Of a DNA stretch of 64,000 nt, positions 43,366 to 51,915 are shown one piece after another. This DNA comes from Brevundimonas sp. A19_0 (GTDB lineage Bacteria > Pseudomonadota > Alphaproteobacteria > Caulobacterales > Caulobacteraceae), in contig NZ_JAGHQP010000002.1 of the NCBI RefSeq assembly GCF_017744255.1, forward strand, positions 124,001 to 188,000, written 5' to 3'. Under the pieces are notes generated by a model. The model searched no databases and had not been told where the DNA came from. It saw only the letters and a program-made list of their open reading frames with translations. The position numbers were made by a program, and so were the translations under genes. How positions within the stretch are numbered: the stretch's first letter is position 1; every line of letters starts with the position of its first letter.

Positions 43366-43428
43366 GGGCCGGGGCCGGAGTGCAGATGGCTCCGGAGGTC
43401 CACGCCAGGAGACTTGTGCGGAGCCCTC

Positions 43429-44391
43429 TCAGGCCGGGACCGCACCCGTCCTGACCCGAAGGGCGGCGCCTGCGATCCGGTCCAGGTGGATGTGGCTGGT
43501 CCCGCAGCAGCCGCCCCAGATGTCCATCGCCGGAAAGCGCCGCGCGACATCGCCCATCTGGTCGCCCAGTTCCTCAGGGTTCCCTTCTTCCAGACGACCG
43601 AGTTTGCACAGGGCGATCTTGTCCATCGCCGCCGCATTGGGACGGATACAGCGAATGCGGTCCATCCACGCCCCGCCGGTCAGGGCGGGCGCAAATTCCA
43701 GCGGGTGGGAACAGTTGATCGAGTAGAAGGCGGGATAACCCGCTGTGGCCTCTTCGATCTGTGCGATCGCGGCCTCCAGCGAGGCCCCGGAGTTGAGGTG
43801 TGAGGTGCCGTCGAGTGACAGGGATACGGCGACCGGCAAGCCCGCCTCTCGCCCCGCTTCCACGACACCGATGGCCTCAGAGGGGCTACTGAAGGTGACG
43901 GCCCAGGCGAGGTCCACCTGTGCCTCGCGCAGGGTGGCCAGCTGAACCGCGTGGTAGTCCCGCGCCTCCTCGACCTCCAGCTGCCGTCCGGGCCGGTAGG
44001 CGTCACCACGGGGGCCGACATAGCCGACGAACAGGGCGCCCGGCAGGTCAGTGCCGAATTCCCGGACCCGGTCCCGCAGGAAGTCGATCGACTGCAGATT
44101 GGCGTCGCGCAGGCCCTCCCGGGAATAGCCGAGCCGTTGTCCCCAGTCAGGGCTGGCGCGATAGTCGAAGCCGCCGATCAGGGCCCACATGCCGCGTCGC
44201 GCGGCGACCGCCAGGTAGCGGCGGTACATGTCCGCGATGACATCGCGCGCCTGCGGCTGCTCCAGCAGGGGGAACATCGCAAAGTGGGGAAGGTCGAACC
44301 CCCATTTGTACATGATCTCGGTTTCGATCCCTCCCTCGGTCAGATAGAGCCGGTCCGGGCGACAGGGGGGGAAGGCATTTGCGCGGGTCAA
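43429..44391 (-). CDS. Homocysteine S-methyltransferase family protein
   Basis: A 320-residue zinc methyltransferase domain protein. The zinc ligands are visible: Cys in INCSHPLEF and the C-C pair in GGCCGTSHIHLD. The N-terminal TEGGIETEIMYKWGFDLPHF differs from the usual D-G-G/A-x-x-T-x-L. It may transfer a methyl group from S-methylmethionine or betaine-like donors to homocysteine or a thiol. It is divergent from the TetR gene, and a palindrome between them suggests that TetR controls it. Confidence 0.85.
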   Translation of the reverse strand: MTRANAFPPCRPDRLYLTEGGIETEIMYKWGFDLPHFAMFPLLEQPQARDVIADMYRRYLAVAARRGMWALIGGFDYRASPDWGQRLGYSREGLRDANLQSIDFLRDRVREFGTDLPGALFVGYVGPRGDAYRPGRQLEVEEARDYHAVQLATLREAQVDLAWAVTFSSPSEAIGVVEAGREAGLPVAVSLSLDGTSHLNSGASLEAAIAQIEEATAGYPAFYSINCSHPLEFAPALTGGAWMDRIRCIRPNAAAMDKIALCKLGRLEEGNPEELGDQMGDVARRFPAMDIWGGCCGTSHIHLDRIAGAALRVRTGAVPA

Positions 44392-44423
44392 GGCTCATCT
44401 CCTGTGAACGAGCCAGCCAGCTA

Positions 44424-44443
44424 GTCGAGCGCTTCCGGGCGAC
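44424..44443. promoter_or_regulatory. Candidate TetR operator
   Basis: Imperfect 20-bp dyad GTCGAGCG-CTTC-CGGGCGAC; six of the eight arm positions are symmetric, and the core is flanked by CTAG on both sides. It lies between the divergent methyltransferase (start 44391) and TetR (start 44482) genes, the usual place for an autoregulated TetR operator. Confidence 0.4.
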
Positions 44444-44481
44444 CTAGTGGACTTGCGGTGCAGTTCGAGCGAATTTGTCCC

Positions 44482-45099
44482 ATGCGCAAAGGCAGCCATA
44501 CGCGTGATCGCATCCTCGACATTGCCGAGTCCGGGGTGCTCGCCAAGGGGTTCGGCGCGACCTCGATCGAAGAAATCGTGGCCGAGGCCGGCATCACAAA
44601 GAACGGCTTTTTCTATCATTTCTCGGACAAGAACGATCTCGCGCGGGCCTTGCTGCAGCGTTACATCGACAACGAGGAAGCGGTTCTCGATCAGCTGTTT
44701 GCGGCAACACGTGAAGAGGGCGGCGACCCGCTGACGCGCCTGCTGGAAGCGCTGGAGGGCATGGCCCGGATGATGCGCGATCTTCCCACCGGCCACCCCG
44801 GCTGCCTTGTCGCAACCTATTGCTACAGCGAACGCATGTTCGACGCGGGGGTGCGGGACCTCAACCGGGCCGCGGTGCAGCAGTGGCGGGAGCGGTTTCT
44901 GCCATTGCTCGAGGCGATTGCAGAGCGTCATCCGCCGCGAGACCAGGTGTCCCTTTCCGCGGTGGCGGACATGATCTCGAACACCGTCGAAGGCGGCATC
45001 ATCCTGTCGAAGGCCCTGGGTGAACCGGACGTCCTTCCCGACCAGATCCTGCTGTTGCGGTCCTATCTTCGACTGCTGTTCAGCCCGGTCGACGCCTGA
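44482..45099 (+). CDS. TetR-family transcriptional regulator
   Basis: A 205-residue repressor from the ATG at 44482; an in-frame GTG at 44458 adds eight residues and neither has a strong Shine-Dalgarno. The HTH domain is HTRDRILDIAESGVLAKGFGATSIEEIVAEAGITKNGFFYHF, the standard TetR signature. The C-terminal ligand domain (residues ~70-205) resembles the TetR_C group with GCLVATYCYSERMFD. The inducer is unknown. Divergent from the homocysteine methyltransferase-like gene, its probable target. Confidence 0.9.
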   Translation: MRKGSHTRDRILDIAESGVLAKGFGATSIEEIVAEAGITKNGFFYHFSDKNDLARALLQRYIDNEEAVLDQLFAATREEGGDPLTRLLEALEGMARMMRDLPTGHPGCLVATYCYSERMFDAGVRDLNRAAVQQWRERFLPLLEAIAERHPPRDQVSLSAVADMISNTVEGGIILSKALGEPDVLPDQILLLRSYLRLLFSPVDA

Positions 45100-45175
45100 A
45101 GGCTCGGTCCGCCGCCCGGTGCCAAAGCCCCGGACCAAGCGCCGGGAACGCTTCGGGGGCGCAGACGGAAGGCGA

Positions 45176-45265
45176 TGGCGGACAGGGTGGGATTCGAACC
45201 CACGGTAGGCTTCCACCTACGGCGGTTTTCAAGACCGCTGCCTTAAACCACTCGGCCACCTGTCC
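45176..45265 (-). tRNA. tRNA-Ser (anticodon UGA)
   Basis: Reading the minus strand, GGACAGG pairs with CCTGTCC, followed by G and encoded CCA (45176-45178). It has the D-arm GGCCGAGTGG, anticodon TGA in CTTGAAA, a long variable arm (GTAGGTGGAAGCCTAC) and the T-arm GGTTCGAATCC. The long variable arm and anticodon identify a serine tRNA that reads UCA/UCG. No island adjoins it, in contrast to the other tRNA-Ser in the window. Confidence 0.96.
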
Positions 45266-45367
45266 CCGGAGTGGATCGGCGTCATAGCAGGGGGAGGGGG
45301 CGTTAACCAAAGAAGAAAATGATCCGGCGATGATGCGGACCTCAGACCGAATTCGAGGTGTATCCGC

Positions 45368-45964
45368 ATGGCCCGATCCTTCACCCCCCTTCGCGCCCTG
45401 TCCGTCGTTCTGGCGGGGCTGAGCCTGTCGGCGTGCGGCACGGTCGGGGCGGCGGCCGGGCTGGCGGGCGATGTGGCCGAGGGCGGCTATAACCTTGCGG
45501 CGGGGACTGTGCGGGTCGGGGCCAGGGCGACGGGCCTTACCGGGGGATCGAGGGCGGGCACAAACATCCGCGTCGACAATCCGGCACCGATCGTGTCGGG
45601 CACCATGCGGCCCTATCAGATCCGCGGGCGCTGGTACTATCCGACCGAAGATGCCGACTATGAAGAGGTCGGTATGGCGTCCTGGTACGGGCCCGGCTTC
45701 GATGGTCGGCCGACGGCAACCGGCGAGCGGTTTGACCAGAACGCCCTCACGGCCGCTCACAAGACCCTGCCCCTGCCGGGGCTGGTCGAGGTCACCAATC
45801 TGGACAACGGGCGCAGCGTGGTGCTGCGCGTGAACGACCGGGGTCCGTTCGTGGACGAGCGGATCATCGATCTGTCGCGCGGCGCGGCCGAGGAGCTGGG
45901 CCTGTTGCAGCGGGGCGTGGGGCGGGTGCGGGTGCGCTATCTGGGACTGGCCCCGAGGCTCTGA
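45368..45964 (+). CDS. rlpA: Septal ring lytic transglycosylase RlpA family lipoprotein
   Basis: A 198-residue RlpA homologue. The lipoprotein signal MARSFTPLRALSVVLAGLSLSAC ends at Cys23. The double-psi beta-barrel begins EEVGMASWYGPGFDGRPTATGERFDQNALTAAHKTLPLP and includes the catalytic-type D in VNDRGPFVDERIIDLS. There is no C-terminal SPOR domain, unlike E. coli RlpA. It probably cleaves naked glycan strands or acts structurally in the outer membrane. TTAACCAA about 65 bp upstream resembles a CtrA half-site. Confidence 0.93.
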   Translation: MARSFTPLRALSVVLAGLSLSACGTVGAAAGLAGDVAEGGYNLAAGTVRVGARATGLTGGSRAGTNIRVDNPAPIVSGTMRPYQIRGRWYYPTEDADYEEVGMASWYGPGFDGRPTATGERFDQNALTAAHKTLPLPGLVEVTNLDNGRSVVLRVNDRGPFVDERIIDLSRGAAEELGLLQRGVGRVRVRYLGLAPRL

Positions 45965-46044
45965 CCCTCCGGGTCTGATCCTGAGCCTGTTGATATCCCC
46001 GCATCGGACTTGGTTTCCCGGGGGCGTGCCGCCATTCTAGGCGG

Positions 46045-46689
46045 ATGACGCGCGGACGGTTCATCACCTTCGAAGGGGGAGAGGGCAGCGGCAAGTCGAC
46101 CCAGGCGGGCCGGCTGGCCGAACGGCTGCGCGCGCAGGGCCTTGAGGTGCTTCTGACCCGTGAGCCCGGCGGCTCGGCGGGCGCCGAGGCGATTCGCCAG
46201 CTGGTCGTGAATGGCGAGGGCGAGCGCTGGTCGCCGCTGACGGAAGTGCTGCTGATGTTTGCGGCGCGCAACGACCATCTGGAGCGCACCATCCGGCCGG
46301 CGCTGGCGGCCGGGCACTGGGTGATCTGCGACCGCTTTGCCGATTCCAGCCGGGCCTATCAGGGCGGGGGAGGGGGCGTGCCCCAGTCGTTCATCGAACA
46401 GCTGGACCGGACCGTGGTGGATGACGACCAACCCGATCTGACGCTGATCTTCGACCTGCCGGTTGAGGAGGGGCTGGAGCGGGCTTTCGGACGGGGGCTG
46501 TTCGAGACGCGGTTCGAGTCCAAGGGACTGGCCTTCCATGAACGCCTGCGCCACACGTTTCGCGATATCGCCGCGCGCCATCCCGAGCGCTGCCGCCTGA
46601 TCGACGCCCGGGGTACGGAGGACGATGTGGCCGGGCGGGTCTGGTCCACGATCGAGGCCGCCCTGCCCCTGCCCGAGGTGCAGGCGTGA
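46045..46689 (+). CDS. tmk: Thymidylate kinase
   Basis: Phosphorylates dTMP to dTDP in the cytosol. 214 residues, normal length. P-loop FEGGEGSGKSTQAGRLAERL, the DR-motif WVICDRFADSSRAYQGGG and the lid region GRGLFETRFESKGLAF, which carries the arginines. It opens an operon with holB, whose GTG start overlaps the tmk stop (GTGA), a classic tmk-holB arrangement. Confidence 0.97.
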   Translation: MTRGRFITFEGGEGSGKSTQAGRLAERLRAQGLEVLLTREPGGSAGAEAIRQLVVNGEGERWSPLTEVLLMFAARNDHLERTIRPALAAGHWVICDRFADSSRAYQGGGGGVPQSFIEQLDRTVVDDDQPDLTLIFDLPVEEGLERAFGRGLFETRFESKGLAFHERLRHTFRDIAARHPERCRLIDARGTEDDVAGRVWSTIEAALPLPEVQA

Positions 46690-47669
46690 GCAGCCATCCG
46701 CGCGACCGCTATGACGAGGTCAGTCATCCCGCCGCCGAACAGGCCTTTGCCGATGCGATGGGCGGCGGACGCCTGCACCACGGCTGGATGCTGTGCGGGC
46801 CGGAAGGGGTGGGCAAGGCCGGTTTTGCCTATCGTGCCGCGCGGCGTCTGCTGGGGGCAGCGGCCGACCCCGCTCGCGGGCCGCTGGGGAGCGCGCCCGA
46901 GGACCCGACCAACCGGCTGATCGCGGCCCAGTCGCACCCCGACCTGATGGTGCTGGAGCGGGTGACGGAGGGCAGCAAGGCGCGCCGCACCATCTCGGTC
47001 GATCAGGCGCGGGAACTACCGGGCTTCTTCGCCAAGAGCCCTTCGCGCGCGCAGTGGCGGGTCGCCATTGTTGACAGTGCGGACGACCTGAACGTCAATG
47101 CTGCCAATGCTTTGTTGAAGATTCTGGAAGAGCCGCCTGAGCGGGGTGTGCTGTTCCTGGTGGCGCATTCGCCCGGACGACTGCTGCCGACGATCCGGTC
47201 GCGCTGCCGGCGGCTGACCTTTCCCGCATGGCCCGTGGCGCGGCTCACCGATCTGGTGCAGGCGCGTATGGGTCTGGACGAGGACCAGGCGCGCGCGGCG
47301 GCGGAGGCAGCGGGAGGATCGCCCGGTCGCGCGCTGGCGCTGGCGGGCAATGAGGTCGCCGAGCTGGATGTTCTGGTACGTGACTGGGTCGAGCGCGGTC
47401 CGGCCGACATGAAGGCGGTGATTGCGGCCGCCGAGAGCTTCCGGCGGGCCGAGGCTGCGCCGCGGTTCGAGCTGCTGCTGGACCGCCTGGCGGCAGCGGC
47501 CCGAGGCCGCGCGCTGGAGGGTGGAGCCGGGGCCGAGGCCTGGGCCGATCTGTGGTCGCGCATCCAGTCGCGCTCCGAGCAGACGGCCGGACTGAACCTG
47601 GACCGCCCGGACGTGCTGTTCAGCCTGATGGCCGAGCTGGAACGGGTCCGACGGAGCGCCGCATGCTGA
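46686..47669 (+). CDS. holB: DNA polymerase III delta' subunit
   Basis: Clamp-loader delta' subunit, 327 residues, starting at a GTG overlapping tmk. AAA+ fold: LHHGWMLCGPEGVGKAGFAYRAAR in place of the Walker A, the sensor region RVAIVDSADDLNVNAANALLKILEEPPERGVLFLVAHSPGRLLPTIRSRCR with the SRC motif. The P-loop is imperfect (GPEGVGKA), as expected for this mostly non-hydrolysing subunit. It is followed by tatD with a 7-nt overlap. Confidence 0.95.
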   Translation: MSSHPRDRYDEVSHPAAEQAFADAMGGGRLHHGWMLCGPEGVGKAGFAYRAARRLLGAAADPARGPLGSAPEDPTNRLIAAQSHPDLMVLERVTEGSKARRTISVDQARELPGFFAKSPSRAQWRVAIVDSADDLNVNAANALLKILEEPPERGVLFLVAHSPGRLLPTIRSRCRRLTFPAWPVARLTDLVQARMGLDEDQARAAAEAAGGSPGRALALAGNEVAELDVLVRDWVERGPADMKAVIAAAESFRRAEAAPRFELLLDRLAAAARGRALEGGAGAEAWADLWSRIQSRSEQTAGLNLDRPDVLFSLMAELERVRRSAAC

Positions 47670-48451
47670 TCGACAGCCACGTCAATCTGCACGCCCCCCA
47701 GTTCGACGAGGACCGCGATGCCGTGATCGCCCGCGCCCGCGAGGCCGGTGTGGCGCTGATGGTCGAGATTTCGGACCGCCTGTCGACGTTCGAGGCCACG
47801 CATGGACTGGCGATGGCGCATGACGACATCTGGTGCACCGTCGGGGTGCACCCTCATGAAGCCCGGCATTATGAGGATTTGACGGTCGAGCGGCTGGTCA
47901 CGCTGGCTGCGCGAGAAAAGGTTGTGGGAATAGGGGAGTGCGGGCTGGACTTCCACTATGACCTCAGCCCGCGTGAGGTCCAGGCGGCCGTGTTCCGGGT
48001 GCATGTCGAGGCCGCGCGCCAGACGGGGCTGCCACTGGTCGTCCATACGCGGGAGGCGGACGAGGTGATGGCGGACATCCTGCGCGCCGAGATGGCCGCC
48101 AGCCCGTTCAAGCTCTTGATGCACTGCTACACCAGTGGGCCGGAACTCGCGGAACTGGCAACGGAACTGGGTGCATGGTTCTCCGTCTCGGGTATCGCGA
48201 CCTTCAAGGCCGCCGAGGATGTGCGCGCGGTCATCCGGGCCATGCCGGCGGACCGGATCATCGTCGAGACGGACTGTCCCTATCTGGCGCCGGTCCCGCA
48301 CCGGGGGCGCCGGAACGAGCCGGCCTATATCGGCCACGTGCTGGACAAGCTGGCTGAAATCCGGGGCTGGGGCCGTGACGAGGCCGAGCGCCGGACGACC
48401 GACGCCTTCTTTGCGCTGTTCGACCGGATCCCGCGGCCGGAGGGCGCATGA
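47663..48451 (+). CDS. tatD: TatD-family metal-dependent hydrolase
   Basis: A 262-residue TatD/YcfH-type DNase homologue. The first metal motif is DSHVNLH, with the usual H-x-H reading H-V-N, so the second His is replaced by Asn. Later motifs are intact: GIGECGLDFHYD, VVHTREADEV, LMHCYTSGPEL and VETDCPYLAPVPHRGRRNEPAYI. The ATG at 47663 overlaps holB. Position between holB and an MBL-fold gene is the usual context. Possibly a 3'-5' exonuclease acting on damaged or unstructured DNA. Confidence 0.93.
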   Translation: MLIDSHVNLHAPQFDEDRDAVIARAREAGVALMVEISDRLSTFEATHGLAMAHDDIWCTVGVHPHEARHYEDLTVERLVTLAAREKVVGIGECGLDFHYDLSPREVQAAVFRVHVEAARQTGLPLVVHTREADEVMADILRAEMAASPFKLLMHCYTSGPELAELATELGAWFSVSGIATFKAAEDVRAVIRAMPADRIIVETDCPYLAPVPHRGRRNEPAYIGHVLDKLAEIRGWGRDEAERRTTDAFFALFDRIPRPEGA

Positions 48452-49251
48452 CACGCGCGCTGGAGGTCACGATTCTGGGCTGCGGCTCGTCGGGCGGGGT
48501 GCCGCGCGGCGATGGCGACTGGGGCGCGTGCGACCCGTCGGAGCCGCGCAACCGGCGCATGCGGTGCTCGATGCTGGCGCGGCTGAAGGGGGAGGGGGGC
48601 GAGACGGCGGTCCTGATCGACACCTCGCCCGACCTGCGCGCCCAGGCGCTGGCGGCCGGCCTCACCCGCGTCGATGGCGTGCTATACACCCATGACCACG
48701 CCGACCAGACCCACGGCATCGACGATCTGAGGGTGTTCGTGATGCGCAGCCGGGCCCGCATACCGGCGTGGATGGACGCTGCCACGCGCGAGGCCCTCGA
48801 AGGACGGTTTCGCTACATCTTCGAGAGCCAGCAGGGCTATCCCGCCTTGCTGGAGGCGCGCGACATCCCGGACCACGGTGCGCCCTGGGGTTTGGAAGGT
48901 CCGGGCGGCACCATCCCGGTCGTGACCTTTGATCAGGGTCATGGCCCGATCCGCTCGGTCGGATATCGCCTTGGCCCCGTCAGTTACTCCAGTGATGTTG
49001 ATGCGATGGATGAAGCGGCGCTGGACGCGGTCCGGGGAAGCGAACTCTGGATCGTGGATGCCTTGCGCTGGACGCCGCATCCGACCCACGCCCACGTGGA
49101 CCAGGCCCTGGAGTGGATTGAACGAACCGGCGTGCCGCGCGCTGTACTGACCAACCTGCATCTCGACCTCGACTATCAGTCGCTGAAGTCGCGCCTGCCG
49201 GCCCATGTCGATGTCGCCCATGACGGATGGACCGCGCGCTTCAGTCTTTGA
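48448..49251 (+). CDS. MBL-fold metallohydrolase (PhnP/RNase Z-like)
   Basis: A 267-residue metallo-beta-lactamase-fold hydrolase. The metal motif is YTHDHADQTHGIDDLR (H-x-H-x-D-H), then a VTFDQGHGPIRSVGYR segment and a C-terminal TNLHLDLDYQSL. The start LEVTILGCGSSGGVPRGDGDWGACD is the hallmark of the PhnP-like group acting on cyclic phosphate esters. It overlaps tatD by 4 nt (ATGA) and is the last gene of the tmk operon. Confidence 0.93.
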   Translation: MTRALEVTILGCGSSGGVPRGDGDWGACDPSEPRNRRMRCSMLARLKGEGGETAVLIDTSPDLRAQALAAGLTRVDGVLYTHDHADQTHGIDDLRVFVMRSRARIPAWMDAATREALEGRFRYIFESQQGYPALLEARDIPDHGAPWGLEGPGGTIPVVTFDQGHGPIRSVGYRLGPVSYSSDVDAMDEAALDAVRGSELWIVDALRWTPHPTHAHVDQALEWIERTGVPRAVLTNLHLDLDYQSLKSRLPAHVDVAHDGWTARFSL

Positions 49252-49267
49252 CCAAAGGACTCCTCGC

Positions 49268-49972
49268 ATGGCCCAATACGACGATCTCAAGGCGCTGTTC
49301 CTCAACTGCAGCCTGAAGCGCGGGGGCGAGACCTCGCACACCCAGACGCTGATGGATGTGGCGATCGGCATCATGAAGGCCAACGGAGTCTCGACGACCA
49401 CGCTGCGGTGCGCGGATCTGGACATCCCGCCGGGTGTGCAGCCCGACATGACCGAGCACGGCTTCGACACCGACGGCTGGCCCAAGGTGCAGAAGCAGGT
49501 GATGGAAGCCGACATTCTTGTGATCGCCACGCCGATCTGGCTCGGCGACAAATCCTCGATCTGCACGCGCGTGATCGAGCGGCTGTACGGCTATTCGGGC
49601 AAGCTGAACGACAAGGGCCAGTATGCCTATTACGGCCGCGTCGGCGGCTGCATCGTTACGGGCAATGAAGACGGCATCAAACATGTTGGCATGAACGTGC
49701 TGTATTCCTTGCAACATCTCGGTTACGTGATCCCGCCGCAGGCGGACGCCGGCTGGATTGGCGAAGCGGGCCCGGGGCCGTCCTATGGCGACGATGGCAA
49801 GGTCGGGCTCGACAACGAGTTCACCCAGCGCAACGCGACCTTCATGGCCTGGAACCTGATGCATCTGGCGCGCATGCTCAAGGATGCGGGCGGCATTCCG
49901 GCCCATGGCAACCAGAAGACCGCCTGGGACAAGGGCGAGCGCTTCGACCATCCCAATCCGGAATACCGGTAA
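49268..49972 (+). CDS. Flavodoxin-fold NAD(P)H:FMN oxidoreductase
   Basis: A 234-residue flavoprotein of the NADPH-dependent FMN reductase/WrbA-like group. The FMN phosphate-binding segment is FLNCSLKRGGETSHTQTLMD near residue 12, and the flavin-side loop is ILVIATPIWLGDKSSICTRVIERLY. GRVGGCIVTGNEDGIKHVGMNVLYSLQHLGYVIPP follows the family pattern. ATG 49268 with AAAGGA upstream. It lies 16 bp after the MBL gene but has its own ribosome site. A quinone or chromate reductase role is plausible. Confidence 0.87.
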   Translation: MAQYDDLKALFLNCSLKRGGETSHTQTLMDVAIGIMKANGVSTTTLRCADLDIPPGVQPDMTEHGFDTDGWPKVQKQVMEADILVIATPIWLGDKSSICTRVIERLYGYSGKLNDKGQYAYYGRVGGCIVTGNEDGIKHVGMNVLYSLQHLGYVIPPQADAGWIGEAGPGPSYGDDGKVGLDNEFTQRNATFMAWNLMHLARMLKDAGGIPAHGNQKTAWDKGERFDHPNPEYR

Positions 49973-50029
49973 GCCGGCGCCCACAATTTCACATAATATA
50001 TCTTAGGCGATAAACGGACTTACGGAAAA

Positions 50030-50056
50030 GCCCGCCGGAATCGCTCCGGCGGGCTC
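50030..50056. terminator. Bidirectional Rho-independent terminator
   Basis: Perfect 11-bp inverted repeat AGCCCGCCGGA / TCCGGCGGGCT with a 5-nt loop. On the minus strand it is followed by TTTTCC. It lies between the convergent flavoprotein and LVIVD genes, 20 bp past the latter's stop. Confidence 0.88.
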
Positions 50057-50076
50057 CCCTGTCTGTGGTGCAGAAC

Positions 50077-51894
50077 CTAGCCTGCGGCGCGGATCAGCAC
50101 TTCGGCCAGAGCCTTCATGCGACCGGCGTCGATCGGGTTGACGCCCTGGGCACCCGCCGCCTCGTTCAGCGAAGCAGCGGCCGTCCGTGCGGCCCCGGCG
50201 TTGATGCGACCGCGGCGCCAGCCGTCGATCACGCCCATCACCTGATGGTGCATGTCGCCCGAGATGCTTTCCGACCGGTGCAGCTGGTCCAGATAGGCGC
50301 CGGCGACGTCGGGCGTGTCAGCCCAGCTGATACGGGTCTGGGTTTGCGGGTTGATAACGTCCATGTGGACGGCTTCGGCAGCGGCGATCTCGGCCGCCGA
50401 CAGCTGATCCGACGGGACCAGACGCAGCACGTCGATGCCGCGGGCGATCTCGCTGGAGTAGATGCGGCCGTTCAGCCAGTAGGCCGACCAGGAACCGCCG
50501 ATCATCAGGCGTTCACCCAGCGGACCGCGGTCGAAATAGGCGATCTCGACCGGACGCATCGGATCGGTGAAGTCCATGACCGAGACGCCGCCCTGATACC
50601 AGGCCTGGACCATCAGGTCGCGACCCGGCACCGGGATGATGTTGCCGTTGTGCGCGACGCAGTTCTCATTGGCGCCCTGGACCGACGGCAGTTTGTGGAA
50701 GGCGCGGCCGCGCAGTTCGCCGTTGGTGATGGTGGCCACCAGGTTGGCGCCCCAGTTGCCGGGAGCCTCGGCCGTGCAGCGCGGCGAGGTGCCCCCGCCC
50801 CACTCGTCCGTGAACACGACCTTGTCGCCGCTGTTGGCGAAGGTCGCCGAGTGCCAGTAGGCCATGTCCGGGTCGAAGATGTCCGAAATCCGCTGCGGAT
50901 TCTTCGGATCCGAGATATCGAGCAGGATGCCGTTGCCGCTGCAGGCACCGGCCGCCCGGTTCAGCTCCGGGAAGACGGTGATGTCGTGGCAGTGGTTGGT
51001 GCGCGCGGTGGCCTGGCTGCTGACGCCGGCGCGCCCGCCCATCCACAGGCCGGCGACGGCGCCGGTCTCACGGTCGGCGAAGATGCGCGGCCGGTTGACG
51101 ATGGCGGCGTTCTCCGGGTGATCCAGCGGCACCTCGATCACGTCGATCGAGTAGAGCGCGGTCTCGGGGTTGGTGCCGGGCTCGCCGTCCGAGCAGATCG
51201 ACAGCTCGTCACTGCGACGCACGCCAGAGGTGGCCGAGTTGTAGACATAGAGGGTGCGCGGGTCGGCCGACGGCACGAGGGTGTGGGTGTGCGAACCCCG
51301 GCACGTCTGGACCGCCGCCACCTGACGCGGGGCCTTGATGTCCGTGATGTCGAAGATGCGGACGCCGCGGAAGCGCTCCGCATTCACCGCCCCGCTGGCG
51401 CCCGAGGCACCGCAATCGATCCGACCGTTGTTCTGCTCGACTGACATGAACAGCAGGTTGCCGTGGACCGACAGGTCCCCCTGCCCGCCCGGACAGACGA
51501 CCGAGACGACCAGTTCCGGGGCGCCTTGCCCGCTGATGTCGTAGATGTTGAAGCCGTTGAAGTTGCCGACGAACAGCTTGCCGTCCGAAACGGCCATGTC
51601 GCTGTTGGCGAGGGCCAGCGGGCTGTAGCGCGGCGGGTTGGCGCGCATGGCCTCGGCCTCCTCGCGCGTGGTCGGCGGCGCGAAGATGGCGTCCGGGTCG
51701 AAGAAGCCGGGCGGCGGCGTCACGGCATGCTCGAGCACCATGCCTTCGGCGGCCTGGGCGGCGTCGTGGATGCCGGGAGCCAGCGACGTGCGGACATCGG
51801 AGGGGATTTCCTGGACCTGCGCCATGACCGAGGTCGCGCCCAGGAGGACGGCGACGGCAGCAGCGGAGGAATACAGGGCTTTGCGGACAAACAT
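50077..51894 (-). CDS. Secreted LVIVD-repeat beta-propeller-like protein
   Basis: A 605-residue exported protein with signal MFVRKALYSSAAAVAVLLGATSVMA. Repeated short strands of the LVIVD type recur, such as GFNIYDISG, GVRIFDITDIKAPRQVA, GILLDISDPKNPQRISDI and GVSVMDFTDPMRPVEIA, suggesting a beta-propeller. About eight cysteines and several His (RGSHTHTLVPS, TNHCHDITVF, AYWHSATF) could bind metal. Function unknown. It is 21 bp downstream of the DUF305 gene on the same strand, so they probably form an operon. Confidence 0.82.
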   Translation of the reverse strand: MFVRKALYSSAAAVAVLLGATSVMAQVQEIPSDVRTSLAPGIHDAAQAAEGMVLEHAVTPPPGFFDPDAIFAPPTTREEAEAMRANPPRYSPLALANSDMAVSDGKLFVGNFNGFNIYDISGQGAPELVVSVVCPGGQGDLSVHGNLLFMSVEQNNGRIDCGASGASGAVNAERFRGVRIFDITDIKAPRQVAAVQTCRGSHTHTLVPSADPRTLYVYNSATSGVRRSDELSICSDGEPGTNPETALYSIDVIEVPLDHPENAAIVNRPRIFADRETGAVAGLWMGGRAGVSSQATARTNHCHDITVFPELNRAAGACSGNGILLDISDPKNPQRISDIFDPDMAYWHSATFANSGDKVVFTDEWGGGTSPRCTAEAPGNWGANLVATITNGELRGRAFHKLPSVQGANENCVAHNGNIIPVPGRDLMVQAWYQGGVSVMDFTDPMRPVEIAYFDRGPLGERLMIGGSWSAYWLNGRIYSSEIARGIDVLRLVPSDQLSAAEIAAAEAVHMDVINPQTQTRISWADTPDVAGAYLDQLHRSESISGDMHHQVMGVIDGWRRGRINAGAARTAAASLNEAAGAQGVNPIDAGRMKALAEVLIRAAG

Positions 51895-51915
51895 GGCCGT
51901 TCCTTTGGTTGGGAC

